Positions 1-9,153 of a DNA stretch of 30,503 nucleotides are shown in pieces (the first letter of the stretch is position 1; each line of letters opens with the position of its first letter). Under the pieces are notes generated by a model. The model had not been told where the DNA came from, ran no database searches, and was given only the letters and a program-made list of their open reading frames with translations. Source of the stretch: Opitutia bacterium UBA3151 (GTDB lineage: Bacteria; Verrucomicrobiota; Verrucomicrobiia; Opitutales; Seribacteraceae); assembly GCA_002364975.1 (NCBI GenBank), contig DEYT01000014.1, positions 1 through 30,503 on the forward strand, given 5' to 3'. The translations under genes and the position numbers were made by a program.

Positions 1-509
1 ATTTGACCTTCTGTCCATCTACCAGCAGATTCGAGATAAGTGCCGGCATTCGAGGCATCGGAGAGGTTGCGGGGAGCAACTCCAAATTTTGAAATAACAC
101 CAAGGCCATTCCCTAAATCACCATGACAAACCGCACAGTGAATGTCATATTTTTCTTTGCCAAGACGTAAGAGTGACATATCAATGTTTATATCTGCAGG
201 GATTACATCCACCCATTCACCATCTGCATTCTTACCAGTTCTAAACTCAACAGAATGAACGGTGGGAACCACAGAAAATACATCATTGATCTCCAGACCG
301 TTTCCTCGGACCGCAGTTCCATCCACAGGAAGACGACCCGATTGCCTGTCCCCAAAAAACTTATTTTGGGTCTGAGATTTGTATTTGGCCTGCCTGTCCA
401 TGTCTGGGAAAACTTCGAGTGGAGTATTTTCGGTTAAATCTCCCCGAAAACCGAGGATGGAGACCGCGATGAGAACTGAAATAAAATAAAATGTGATAAA
501 GTATTTCAT
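1..509 (-). CDS. actE: ActE, monoheme cytochrome c subunit of alternative complex III (partial, C-terminus beyond left edge)
   Basis: I translated this frame directly from the minus strand. It starts at ATG 509-507, one base after the actD stop codon, and stays open to the window edge (169 complete codons). The N-terminus is a hydrophobic signal or anchor segment (about residues 3-21) without a lipobox cysteine. A PLEVFPDMDRQ stretch at about 30-41 fits ActE-type proteins as I remember them. One CxxCH heme motif (HCAVCHGD, Cys125-His129) is followed by a G-rich cytochrome c segment with APRNLSD. The distal heme ligand (probably Met) would lie outside the window. In ACIII, ActE is a periplasmic cytochrome that takes electrons from the ActB/ActA core. 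Its place after actD in a tightly packed operon supports the call. It is cut only by the window boundary; no disruption is seen. Confidence 0.88.
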   Translation of the reverse strand, partial: MKYFITFYFISVLIAVSILGFRGDLTENTPLEVFPDMDRQAKYKSQTQNKFFGDRQSGRLPVDGTAVRGNGLEINDVFSVVPTVHSVEFRTGKNADGEWVDVIPADINIDMSLLRLGKEKYDIHCAVCHGDLGNGLGVISKFGVAPRNLSDASNAGTYLESAGRWTEGQ

Positions 510-510
510 A

Positions 511-1050
511 TTATTCAATCGGTTCCCTTATGACTGAAACCGATTTACCACCCAGTCCTCTTAGTAATTCAGTGGTTTCCTGTTCGTCAAATTTTGGATC
601 ATCTACTTCAATTACCACCATGAATTTATCATCTCCTGTCCGACCAAAATTTGGATGTTCAAAAACTGGATGATTATGCCGAGGTAATCGATTAAGAAAA
701 AACATACCAAACAAAGTTCCAAAAGCAGCGAAGAGAATGGTTAATTCATAAAAGACAGGAAAAGGATATATTGGACTGAAATAAGGCTTACCTCCTACAA
801 TCAAGGGATAATCGAATTCATTCATATACCAAACGATTAGCATGCCAGTAAAAAAACCAGTGATGCCTCCCGCTAGAGTAAAACAAGGTACCTTAGATCT
901 TCCGAGTCCCATTTGTGCATCAAGGCCGTGAATAGGCATGGGGGTGAAGCACTCCCAATTTGTGTACCCCGCCTTACGAACTTCTCCAGCGGCTTCATAA
1001 ATATCTTTGGCTGAGTTGAAAGTGGCGGAGATGCCATACTTAATGTCCAT
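511..1050 (-). CDS. actD: ActD, DUF3341 membrane subunit of alternative complex III
   Basis: A protein of about 179 residues. The N-terminal part resembles the ActD/DUF3341 family: YGISATFNS at the start, then CFTPMPIHGLD and MGLGRS. Two hydrophobic helices follow at about residues 52-75 and 89-113, then a soluble C-terminal domain (FMVVIEVDDPKFD). ActD is a non-catalytic membrane subunit of ACIII that packs against the NrfD-like subunits. I prefer ATG 1050-1048. An in-frame GTG at 1062-1060 directly abuts the actC stop codon and would add four residues (MSKI), but ATG 1050 gives the family-like N-terminus and has a GTGAG stretch about 8 bases upstream. The gene ends one base before the actE start, so the two are probably translationally coupled. 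Confidence 0.9.
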   Translation of the reverse strand: MDIKYGISATFNSAKDIYEAAGEVRKAGYTNWECFTPMPIHGLDAQMGLGRSKVPCFTLAGGITGFFTGMLIVWYMNEFDYPLIVGGKPYFSPIYPFPVFYELTILFAAFGTLFGMFFLNRLPRHNHPVFEHPNFGRTGDDKFMVVIEVDDPKFDEQETTELLRGLGGKSVSVIREPIE

Positions 1051-1062
1051 TATTTTACTCAC

Positions 1063-2484
1063 TTAATGATTTTTTGAACCGTGAGGGTCAGCCTGCGGCA
1101 TGACCATTTTGACCTCTGCCATCGGCATTAAAGGGAGAAATCTAATAAATAAAAGAAAGAGAACTGAGAAAAACCCAAATGTACCCGCAAAAGTAAAGAT
1201 ATCTACTATGGTAGGAGAGTAGTAGCCCCAGCTTGAGGGAAGAAAATCTCGGGAAAGTGTAGTATTAGCGATAACAAATCTCTCAAACCACATGCCAATG
1301 TTAACAAAAATTGAAATGATCCAAACAAGAGGAGTGTTGTCTCTAATTTTCTTGAACCAGAAAAGTTGAGGGCTGATTACATTGCAGGATACCATGATCC
1401 AATATGCCCACCAATAGTTACCAAAAGCACGATTAATGAATGCAAAACTTTCATAGGAATTTGCCCCATACCAAGCGATGAAGAATTCCATCGAATAGGC
1501 ATATCCAACCATGGTTCCGGTAGCTAGCGTGATTTTACATATGTTATCAATATGACCCTGGGTGATTAGGTCGTGTAAACCAAAGAGAGATCTTAGAGGT
1601 AATAGTAAGGTTAATACCATTCCGAATCCTGAAAAAATGGCACCAGCAACAAAATAAGGAGGGAAAATAGTGGTGTGCCAACCGGGTAGATTAGCCACCG
1701 CGAAATCGAAAGAAACGATGGTGTGAACAGATAAAACAAGTGGAGTAGAAAGACCAGCGAGTAACAAGTACGCCATCTCAAAATTCCTCCAATGGTTGTT
1801 TGCATTTCGCCAACCCATGGACAGGACACCGTAAAAGTATTTACGCCATGTCTCTTTCGCCCGATCACGAATAACGGCAAGGTCAGGAATCATCCCCATA
1901 TACCAAAATAAAATAGATACGGTAGCATAGGTAGAAACTGCAAACACATCCCACTCCAATGGGCTACGAAACTGAGGCCAAATAGCATTTGAATTGGGTA
2001 TCGGAAATAACCACCAAGCAAACCATACGCGCCCGACATGGAATAATGGGAAAATCCCTGCACATAGGACAGCAAAAACAGTCATTGCTTCCGATGCTCG
2101 ATTGATGGATGTTCTCCATTTTTGTTTCAAGAGACACAAAACTGCAGAAATAAGAGTGCCGGCGTGACCAATACCAATCCAAAAAACAAAATTTACAATC
2201 GCCCATCCCCAATTAACCGGATTGCTGTTCCCCCAAACACCTACTCCAGTCGAAACAAGATAAACAAGTCCCATTCCAGTAAAACTAGCGATGCAAAGTG
2301 CTAAAATGAAGCACCACCACCACCAAACCGGGGTTTTCCTCTCGACGATCCCGCAAATTTTTTCCGTAACCCAATGAAGATTCCTCTTGTTTTCGACTAA
2401 GGGCTTATCAATCCATGGGGCAGGTTTTATCTTCCCAAGAATAGCAGGGTCTGCTTGATCGCTTGCTGTTTTAACCGTAGACAT
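1063..2484 (-). CDS. actC: ActC, NrfD/PsrC-like quinol-binding membrane subunit of alternative complex III
   Basis: A 473-residue polytopic protein, the usual ActC length. After a soluble N-terminal tail of about 50 residues (with [10 protein letters not shown]) it has roughly ten hydrophobic segments. Family-like landmarks are [16 protein letters not shown] in an early helix, [20 protein letters not shown], and [15 protein letters not shown]. In the NrfD/PsrC family this subunit carries the quinol oxidation site and candidate proton-path residues in the inner membrane. An unusual run of four tryptophans (VWWWWCF) sits at the entry of the first helix. The gene is 18 bases downstream of actB and its TAA is followed immediately by the possible GTG start of actD. 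No clear Shine-Dalgarno sequence precedes ATG 2484, consistent with translation coupled to the upstream gene. Confidence 0.95.
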   Translation of the reverse strand: MSTVKTASDQADPAILGKIKPAPWIDKPLVENKRNLHWVTEKICGIVERKTPVWWWWCFILALCIASFTGMGLVYLVSTGVGVWGNSNPVNWGWAIVNFVFWIGIGHAGTLISAVLCLLKQKWRTSINRASEAMTVFAVLCAGIFPLFHVGRVWFAWWLFPIPNSNAIWPQFRSPLEWDVFAVSTYATVSILFWYMGMIPDLAVIRDRAKETWRKYFYGVLSMGWRNANNHWRNFEMAYLLLAGLSTPLVLSVHTIVSFDFAVANLPGWHTTIFPPYFVAGAIFSGFGMVLTLLLPLRSLFGLHDLITQGHIDNICKITLATGTMVGYAYSMEFFIAWYGANSYESFAFINRAFGNYWWAYWIMVSCNVISPQLFWFKKIRDNTPLVWIISIFVNIGMWFERFVIANTTLSRDFLPSSWGYYSPTIVDIFTFAGTFGFFSVLFLLFIRFLPLMPMAEVKMVMPQADPHGSKNH

Positions 2485-2502
2485 TGAGAATAAAGAAAAT
2501 TA

Positions 2503-5500
2503 TCAGTGATGAGAAGGATATGCCTTGTCGTGATATTCCCTGTAGGAATGGGGAGAATCGCTAAAGTCAGGCATGGCAGGATTCGGATTTCGGACTTTTG
2601 CGAGATAGCTCGTTCTAGGTCTCGTATTCAGGTAGCCCAAAACGGCATAATCTCTGGGATCGCTCTTCAATTGGCTAACCCGGCTATTGGGATCCGACAA
2701 ATCTCCAAATGCCACTCCATCCGAAGGACAAACCTGTTGGCATGCGGGTCTTATCGTGCCATCAGGCACTTTTAAATCTTGGGTATTAAGCTTCAGGTCT
2801 GCACCATCATTTCCAGTTGCCAAGTTAGCAGTTCTTTGAGCTTTAACTTTAACTCTAATCTTAGCTTCTTGTATTCTTTGAACGCAATAAGTGCATTTCT
2901 CCATTACACCTCTCATCCGAACGGTAACATCGGGATTTTTCCCCATTGCAGGCAAGGAGTCGTTTTTATCGCCAAGGGGGCCTTGGTAGAGTTGATTGAT
3001 ATCGCGTTTGTTCCAATCGAAAAAATTGAACCTTCTTACTTTGTAGGGACAGTTGTTTGCACAATAACGAGTTCCCACGCACCGGTTGTAGGCCATCGCA
3101 TTTAAACCTTCTTCATCATGAACCGTTGCATTAACCGGACAGACAGATTCACAGGGTGCGGTTTCACAATGCATGCATGAAACTCCTTGGAATGAAACTT
3201 GCACATCGGATGGTATTTCATCACCATTTCTTTCGGCAGAACTGTAATAACGATCCAGTCGCATCCAGTGCATTTCTCTACCCCTTAAAACTTGGTCTTT
3301 TCCTACGATAGGAATGTTATTTTCACTCTGGCAGGCAACTACGCACGCACTACATCCTGTGCACTGGTTTAAATCGATTGCCATACCCCACTGATGAATA
3401 CCATGAGTCTCAGATTTCTCGTAGGTATGGTCTGGATGCTCGTAAGATGAATTACCTCTTGGTGTCGTAGTGGATTTGAAAGCAAGATCGGTATCTTGAT
3501 CCCTACCCCAAATGGGAGGCGAATGAGATTCTGCACCCATCTGGGTGGCAAAATCTTGATTCTTAGAATATTTCTCTGCGTTAGCCTCGCGAATAATTGC
3601 TCGACCTTCCATGGACCAATGCTCTTGTGTGTTGGCCAGAATCTTATAAGAACCGGTTGGTTTGATTTCTAAAACTGGTAAAACGCGAGTATCCTGATTT
3701 GAGAGTAAAGGATAAGAGTCAAAACCAGCTTCGCATCCAACTCGACCCGTATTTTTTCTTCCCATTCCTAGGGAAGCCACCACGGTTTTATCTGCAAGAC
3801 CAGGCTGAACATACAGAGGTGCAGCAATCTTTTTTCCACCTGCTACTGAAAGCTCGACAACTGGAGACTTCTGATAACCATTGTCGAAAACTGCATTATC
3901 CGGAGCAATTTCGCCCGTTTGGTTTAGCAAGGTGGGTTTTGGAAGCAATCCTATATCAGGGAATTTAGATTCTAGTTCCTTTGCCATTTTGGGGCTGATC
4001 AAAAGAGCATTATCCCAAGTTAATTTAGTGATGGGGTGCGGACATTCCTGCATCCATCCGTTATTGATAAAACTTCCATCCAGAGCGTGAAAGTCAGGAA
4101 CTAGTAAAACTTCAGATTTTGAATTAGCTTCCAAAACTGATGGCTTTAAATTTTCATGAAGAATGCTCTTTAAATCATCTACTTTAAGTTTATTGGTGTA
4201 ATCTTTTTTGAGAACCCCTAATCGGAGAAAATCTTTAAAAATAATACTTGCCTCACATTTGTCGAAAAGAGATTGAACATAATCGTGAGAACTTCTGGAA
4301 TCAGATAGTAGGGAAAGCAAGCATTCGATATCTGATTTAGTATCAAAAAGAGGAGCAATTAAGGGTTGTATAGGTATGATTGATGTACAGTCCCAAGTGA
4401 GACCTAAATCCCAAGATTCAAGATAATGTGAACAACCCAGATGATAATCACAGAATTGGGAGGATTCATCGATCGAAAACCCAATTCTGATGGTATTTTC
4501 AACTTTCTGTGAGATATCTTCCCAGTCTAAAAATCCACTGGTTGCATGAACTGGATTACCTCCAAGCATGACCAATGTATCGACTTTTCCGTCATTTATT
4601 GAAGAAACTAGGTCTTGTATTCCGGTGTTGGAACTGAAAGGCTGGGTTACATAGGAAACGGTTTTGTCAAGTGATCCGAGTAAACCGTTCAGAAAATACA
4701 CAATTAAGTGAGTTTCTGCATCCAAATGGTTTCCCGCTAGGATTAAGGATTTACCATTCGTGTAAAGCAAATCCTTCGCACAAATCCTCGCCCAATTTAA
4801 ATGCTCAGAAGTGTCTTTTCCTATGTCGCTAAACTTATCGATGAGGGCAGTATCGTTTTTTGTTTTCGTTTTTAAAATTTCAGCACCCAAAAGACAGAGA
4901 AATGATTTCATCCGGGAAGACTCAAGGCGAAGTCTGTGGTCTGCTACTCCACCGGTAATGGTCATGTCCGCTTCAACCGAATACAACCTATTCATCTTGA
5001 GAGCGTCCTTTGGTTTATTAACCTTCCGCCCAGACATAAAATTTCTAGAATTAGCGAGGGAGTAAGGCTCCCGGTTACCCATGAAATCACAATCCAATGA
5101 TAAAACTCTAGAAGCATTTTTGAGCTTAGGTATAGCTCTCACAGGCTTTTTAGAATCTAATTTAGCTGCAAGTTCAGATTCAAATGAAATAGAGTCTACA
5201 GAATCGAATTCAGCCCATATAACTCCCTTTGACTTTAATTCGCTAACCAGTTCTTGTCGAGCCAGTGAATAGCTTGAATCTGCTAAAATTGCGACCTTTC
5301 CAGAGCCACTCCAGTCAACTAGCTTGGAGAGAATTAAATCGGACTGAATTTTTTTCCATCTCGTTGAAGTTTTACCAGCTAAAGTTTTTTGTTCTTTTTG
5401 AAAAGAACCTTGTGCTCGATCGGGGTCATATAAATTCAAAACAGAAGCCTGTGCGTATATATCAGTGCTTCCACCAAAGGGAACATAACTTGGATTTCCT

Positions 5501-5862
5501 TCAATTTTGGTTGGGCGTCCTTCATGGGACTCGACAATAAGAGGTAAATATCCAGCCGATGTGGGCATGGCTGTAGCGTAGTAATTTGGAACCCCAGGAA
5601 TGAGTTCCTCGGGGCTCTTACCGTACGGCAAAATTTCATGTTCAGGTCTACGACAACCAGAAAAACCAAGGCCCGCTAGTCCGAAAGATGCAGCCATTAA
5701 TTTCATGAAACTACGCCTTTGTGTATCCTCAAAAAGACTTGCTCCATTCGGAAATTCGTTTTCTACCCAAGTTCTAAATTGAGGAGATTCAGAGTAATCA
5801 TTTAGGCTTTTCCAGTACATTTTTCCTGAATCAGCAGTTGTGTCTTTATTTTCTTGGATCAT
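2503..5862 (-). CDS. actB: ActB, iron-sulfur/molybdopterin-oxidoreductase-like subunit of alternative complex III
   Basis: A protein of about 1119 residues, the largest ACIII subunit. A twin-arginine signal (RRSFMKLMAASFG, arginines at 49-50) indicates Tat export, and a cysteine follows in GFSGC. The first two thirds resemble the catalytic domain of molybdopterin oxidoreductases; in known ACIII this part has no cofactor. The C-terminal third is ferredoxin-like, with cysteine groups CTGCSACVVAC, CMHCETAPCESVC, CVGTRYCANNC, CTYC and ACQQVC, matching the three [4Fe-4S] plus one [3Fe-4S] clusters known in ActB. Electrons pass from quinol through these clusters towards the hemes of ActA and ActE. 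The start is set at ATG 5862-5860, which overlaps the actA stop as ATGA. An earlier in-frame ATG at 5880 lies inside actA, and a later ATG at 5820 with AGGAAAA before it is also possible. Confidence 0.95.
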   Translation of the reverse strand: MIQENKDTTADSGKMYWKSLNDYSESPQFRTWVENEFPNGASLFEDTQRRSFMKLMAASFGLAGLGFSGCRRPEHEILPYGKSPEELIPGVPNYYATAMPTSAGYLPLIVESHEGRPTKIEGNPSYVPFGGSTDIYAQASVLNLYDPDRAQGSFQKEQKTLAGKTSTRWKKIQSDLILSKLVDWSGSGKVAILADSSYSLARQELVSELKSKGVIWAEFDSVDSISFESELAAKLDSKKPVRAIPKLKNASRVLSLDCDFMGNREPYSLANSRNFMSGRKVNKPKDALKMNRLYSVEADMTITGGVADHRLRLESSRMKSFLCLLGAEILKTKTKNDTALIDKFSDIGKDTSEHLNWARICAKDLLYTNGKSLILAGNHLDAETHLIVYFLNGLLGSLDKTVSYVTQPFSSNTGIQDLVSSINDGKVDTLVMLGGNPVHATSGFLDWEDISQKVENTIRIGFSIDESSQFCDYHLGCSHYLESWDLGLTWDCTSIIPIQPLIAPLFDTKSDIECLLSLLSDSRSSHDYVQSLFDKCEASIIFKDFLRLGVLKKDYTNKLKVDDLKSILHENLKPSVLEANSKSEVLLVPDFHALDGSFINNGWMQECPHPITKLTWDNALLISPKMAKELESKFPDIGLLPKPTLLNQTGEIAPDNAVFDNGYQKSPVVELSVAGGKKIAAPLYVQPGLADKTVVASLGMGRKNTGRVGCEAGFDSYPLLSNQDTRVLPVLEIKPTGSYKILANTQEHWSMEGRAIIREANAEKYSKNQDFATQMGAESHSPPIWGRDQDTDLAFKSTTTPRGNSSYEHPDHTYEKSETHGIHQWGMAIDLNQCTGCSACVVACQSENNIPIVGKDQVLRGREMHWMRLDRYYSSAERNGDEIPSDVQVSFQGVSCMHCETAPCESVCPVNATVHDEEGLNAMAYNRCVGTRYCANNCPYKVRRFNFFDWNKRDINQLYQGPLGDKNDSLPAMGKNPDVTVRMRGVMEKCTYCVQRIQEAKIRVKVKAQRTANLATGNDGADLKLNTQDLKVPDGTIRPACQQVCPSDGVAFGDLSDPNSRVSQLKSDPRDYAVLGYLNTRPRTSYLAKVRNPNPAMPDFSDSPHSYREYHDKAYPSHH

Positions 5863-6611
5863 CGGTGGCAACCAGTGCAACTTAGAGGTGGATTGATCCC
5901 CCAGTTTTCTTTGATTTCGAGACCTGCATGAATCTGTTCCAGATCGACTTCGGATTGACTAACAGAATGACTACCGGAAGCAATAGTCCAAGCTAAATTT
6001 GTAACTTCTGAGTTGGGTCTGAGTGCTTTTTCGGGATTTCGGTGGCATTCAAGACAAAAAGACATGCTCAAGTGTTTCGCATGATGAACAACTTCCATTT
6101 GATCAATGCGTCCATGGCATTCAACGCAACTAATTCCTCGGTTCACATGGATTGCGTGGTTAAAATAAACATAGTCAGGTGCTTTGTGTATTCGCACCCA
6201 GGGAACTGATGGACCTGCGGTAATAACTCCATCACCATTGAGGTCTTCATTTTCTGAAAGTTGGCCATCCCTATCCTTATCTTCGCCATAGTAAGATTGC
6301 CTAACAACTTCCAGCAATGGCGAGTTGGCCTTTACATTTTTGTGGCAAGACATACACACATTAGCGGATGGGATGTTGGAATGAGATGACTTCTCAACAC
6401 CATGATGACAATAGCGGCAATCAAGTCCAAGTTGCCCAGCATGAAAACTATGATCGTAGGGAACCGGTTGAGTAGGTTGGTAACCAACCCTTGTGTATTT
6501 GGGTGTTGCGTAATATGTGATTCCAGCAACGATACCACCTCCGAGAAGACCAAACGAAAGGATCAGTTTGATCGGTACAGTATTAATCCATCTTGGAAAG
6601 ATATTCTTCAT
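5859..6611 (-). CDS. actA: ActA, pentaheme cytochrome c subunit of alternative complex III, with an EF-hand insert
   Basis: A 250-residue protein. An N-terminal membrane anchor (about residues 14-34) is followed by five CxxCH heme motifs: CRYCH 65-69, CMSCH 86-90, CVECH 162-166, CLECH 186-190 and CTGCH 245-249. Extra histidines (YDHSFHAG, YFNHAIHV) fit bis-His heme ligation. ActA is the membrane-anchored multiheme subunit that relays electrons in ACIII. Between hemes 2 and 3 there is an acidic segment (about 109-133) with a canonical 12-residue EF-hand loop (D111, D113, D115, G116, L118, E122) and a second DxNxDGxI half-loop at 123-130. I do not recall this in the family. The gene opens the operon, overlaps actB by ATGA, and has a sigma-70-like promoter about 110 bases upstream. 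Confidence 0.94.
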   Translation of the reverse strand: MKNIFPRWINTVPIKLILSFGLLGGGIVAGITYYATPKYTRVGYQPTQPVPYDHSFHAGQLGLDCRYCHHGVEKSSHSNIPSANVCMSCHKNVKANSPLLEVVRQSYYGEDKDRDGQLSENEDLNGDGVITAGPSVPWVRIHKAPDYVYFNHAIHVNRGISCVECHGRIDQMEVVHHAKHLSMSFCLECHRNPEKALRPNSEVTNLAWTIASGSHSVSQSEVDLEQIHAGLEIKENWGINPPLSCTGCHR

Positions 6612-6730
6612 ACTAAGATTACAACTTACCGTTCAAAGCAATAAAGAAAGCAGTACTTTTGGAGAACCCATTCACCAAGAAAGACAACCACTAAAAGAAT
6701 GTTAATAACTATAAAAGCAGGCACATTATT

Positions 6731-6759
6731 ATCATACGAAATTAGGATAATTGTCACAA
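6731..6759 (-). promoter_or_regulatory. Candidate sigma-70-type promoter of the act (ACIII) operon
   Basis: On the minus strand a -35 box TTGTGA (6759-6754; 4 of 6 matches to TTGACA) is followed by a 17-base spacer and a -10 box TATGAT (6736-6731; 5 of 6 matches to TATAAT). Initiation near 6724 would give an actA leader of about 113 nt. The -35 box lies inside a short interrupted palindrome, ATTGT-C-ACAAT (about 6750-6760), which could be a regulator site. This is the best match in the divergent spacer 6612-6811. The assignment is from consensus alone. Confidence 0.55.
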
Positions 6760-6811
6760 TATTAAAAAAGCTAAACACCTACTATTAATAAAACTTAATA
6801 AAAATTATTAG

Positions 6812-9073
6812 TTGGAGTTCACAAAACGAGTTTGTTTGATTAATGAAACCAAAAAATTTATACAAAAAAATTTGAAAGTTTCATCAATAAGAGGCGACGT
6901 TGTCGTGGTTGGAGGAGGGATTCCTGGTGTCTGTGCCGCAATTTCAGCAGCAAGACAAGGTGCAAATGTTTGTTTAATTGAAAAAGATGGTCAACTCGGT
7001 GGAAGGCATACTCAAAACTTTCGCTTTCCATTCGATCAGGAGTTTCCAACCTCATTTCCTAATGGTAGAGAAAGTGGGCTTTTAGACGAGATATGCCTTG
7101 AAGTATCCCGTCGCAACCAAGAGAGAAGTCATCTTGGATTGTCTCGAGTGCTTTACGATCTTGTGAAAAATGAAAAAAGAATATTGCTTCTATTCAATCA
7201 TAATCTCACCGAGGCAATCATGAATACAGATGAAAATCTGATCAAGTCACTCCTTTTCACAAATCATGACCTAAAAGATTCAAAACTTGCAAAGGGAAAA
7301 TATTTTATTGATTGCACTGAATCTTCGCAAGTGAGCAGGTTGGTCAACGCTTTGGAACCCTTGGCCAAGCAAACTTCAAATGATAAGCAAACTCCTGAAT
7401 TTGAAAGCGAAAGAGATAATGCCTCCATCATCATTACCTTGAAAAAAGGTCCCGAAGACACCACTTTTGAACCTCCAGCATGGATCCCCCTAAAGTGGGA
7501 AGAAAATTCAATTTTGGCAAAACTTGAGATTATGGAATCTCTTAATCGATCCATCGAAGGGGATCACCTCGTCGAATGGAAAGGTCCTATTAGTAAATCC
7601 ATGATTAGTTCTAGCGCTCTCGCATGGTGTGTGTGGGATTACTTAAAAAACCGATCATCAATTTCCAGAATACTCGGACCTTTTTTCGTCGAAAATATTT
7701 CAGAATATCCAATTTCGAAAGATTTCCATCGTGGGAAAAGCTTGAAAGACTTAAGCTTGAAAAACATCATGTCCGGTGCGGTATTCCAAGACTCCATTGC
7801 CGTTGCCAGAATACCCATCCCAGGAAAAGAGACTTTAACCTTTTCCAGTAGAGGAAAAATTAGCCTCCCTCACCCTTTTGAAATTCCCTTACAAAGCCTT
7901 ATTTCTCAAAAAGTTAGCAATTTATTTTGGATTGGAGACAACATACTATCTCCATCCGACGAAAGTATTTTTTTGGGACATACTCCAACACTTGCCCAGA
8001 TGGGATGTGCAGGAGGAGTCTCAACTGCCCTGCTTGCTAAGTCTGAATCTTCATACAAACACGCTTCTTTTTACAAAAAAGTTCGGAGTGCTCTGACGAG
8101 AACAAATCAACAAGTGGGAATAACCTTTATTACTGATTTCAAAAATAAAGCAAAAGATGCAAAGACATTTGCATCCTCTACACTCCAACATTTCTCTGAT
8201 GAAAAAGATAAAAGAACGGGCCCGATTCAGTATTTCAATAATTGTTTGCTCCAATTCCCGATTGTTAGTTCGAAAATCCAAAAACTAGAAATACTGCTCG
8301 ATATTCCCCGTGAAAGTAAAATCGAATTCAAATTGCATCAAGGCTCATCAAACTATTCTGCTTTTCCTGGGAAATGTCTTTTTACCGATACCATTTTGTT
8401 GCCAAAAAACAGCCTCCAATGGGTAATTATCCAACTTAATAAATCAATTGAAAAACCAGGCTGGCATTTTATAGAACTTAAGTCCGCGCACAAATTTGGT
8501 ATCCATTCTCAAAATGATCCTCCTCCAGGAGTCAGTTTCCTACAACCCACTTTTAAAAACAGTCAAAAATCCAAAAACCCCTTTTCAGATTTCGAACCGA
8601 TTCAAACCAAGGAAGAAAGTGAGCCAATAGGTCCAAATCTTCGAGCATTCCCCCTGCAGTCTGCTTTTTCATCCTCGAATGTGATTAACCCTTTTTTTAG
8701 ACCTACAGAGGTTCCAAATCTTTGGGTTTCCCAAAATACTGACTTTAAATATGCAGAATTTATCGAGTTAACTTGGGCACAAAAAATTTCGATTTCTTGT
8801 GTAGAGATCAGTTTCGACGCTGCATTTAATTTTTATTATTCAAATTTTCCCAAGTCTAGTTCGAGCAATGCTATTCGCTCAATCGTCAAAGATTACAATC
8901 TCTTTTTCACAGATAATAATGGACATGGACAAAAAATTCTTGAAGTCAGGAATAACCAAAAACCTTTAGTTATCCATGAATTTGAAAAAATAGAAACCGC
9001 CTCTATTGAAATTGAAATTCTTTCAACGAATGGCATTGAAAGAGCACAAATTTTTCAAGTTCGCGTCTTTTAA
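6812..9073 (+). CDS. FAD-dependent oxidoreductase (PF12831-type) with C-terminal discoidin-like region
   Basis: A protein of about 753 residues. An N-terminal Rossmann motif (VVVVGGGIPG, residues 30-39) is followed by an acidic strand end (CLIEKDGQLGG, E57). This is the dinucleotide-binding signature of the FAD_oxidored family, which is expanded in Verrucomicrobiota and Planctomycetota. A second FAD-type segment occurs near FWIGDNILSPSDESIFLGHTP. The C-terminal part (from about 610) is beta-rich, with FIELTWAQKISISCVEISFD, resembling F5/8-type carbohydrate-binding modules fused to such enzymes. The substrate is unknown; no signal peptide is evident. The start is uncertain: there is no in-frame ATG before the Rossmann motif, and TTG 6812 or TTG 6836 are the candidates, neither with a convincing Shine-Dalgarno sequence. 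The gene is divergent from the act operon and has no clear partner genes. Confidence 0.75.
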   Translation: MEFTKRVCLINETKKFIQKNLKVSSIRGDVVVVGGGIPGVCAAISAARQGANVCLIEKDGQLGGRHTQNFRFPFDQEFPTSFPNGRESGLLDEICLEVSRRNQERSHLGLSRVLYDLVKNEKRILLLFNHNLTEAIMNTDENLIKSLLFTNHDLKDSKLAKGKYFIDCTESSQVSRLVNALEPLAKQTSNDKQTPEFESERDNASIIITLKKGPEDTTFEPPAWIPLKWEENSILAKLEIMESLNRSIEGDHLVEWKGPISKSMISSSALAWCVWDYLKNRSSISRILGPFFVENISEYPISKDFHRGKSLKDLSLKNIMSGAVFQDSIAVARIPIPGKETLTFSSRGKISLPHPFEIPLQSLISQKVSNLFWIGDNILSPSDESIFLGHTPTLAQMGCAGGVSTALLAKSESSYKHASFYKKVRSALTRTNQQVGITFITDFKNKAKDAKTFASSTLQHFSDEKDKRTGPIQYFNNCLLQFPIVSSKIQKLEILLDIPRESKIEFKLHQGSSNYSAFPGKCLFTDTILLPKNSLQWVIIQLNKSIEKPGWHFIELKSAHKFGIHSQNDPPPGVSFLQPTFKNSQKSKNPFSDFEPIQTKEESEPIGPNLRAFPLQSAFSSSNVINPFFRPTEVPNLWVSQNTDFKYAEFIELTWAQKISISCVEISFDAAFNFYYSNFPKSSSSNAIRSIVKDYNLFFTDNNGHGQKILEVRNNQKPLVIHEFEKIETASIEIEILSTNGIERAQIFQVRVF

Positions 9074-9116
9074 GCATAATCTTATCAGAATCTTCAAAAT
9101 ATTGAGCGGATAATCC

Positions 9117-9146
9117 TTGCATGAACTGAATTTTTACAAATTATAA
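9117..9146 (+). promoter_or_regulatory. Weak candidate promoter upstream of the coiled-coil protein gene
   Basis: TTGCAT (9117-9122) resembles a -35 box, followed 17-19 bases later by the AT-rich ATTATAAA, which could serve as a -10 element. It lies just before ATG 9154 in the 80-base gap after the oxidoreductase gene. The spacing is not ideal and the region is AT-rich, so the match may be chance. Confidence 0.25.
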
Positions 9147-9153
9147 ATAACCT

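Noticed and set aside
2506..3105. Long open frames on the plus strand antisense to actB
   Set aside because: They lie opposite a clearly conserved iron-sulfur coding region, have no recognisable motifs and reflect codon bias on the opposite strand.
5863..5880. Longer start of actB at 5880
   Set aside because: It lies within actA; the ATGA overlap at 5862-5859 is the usual coupled arrangement.
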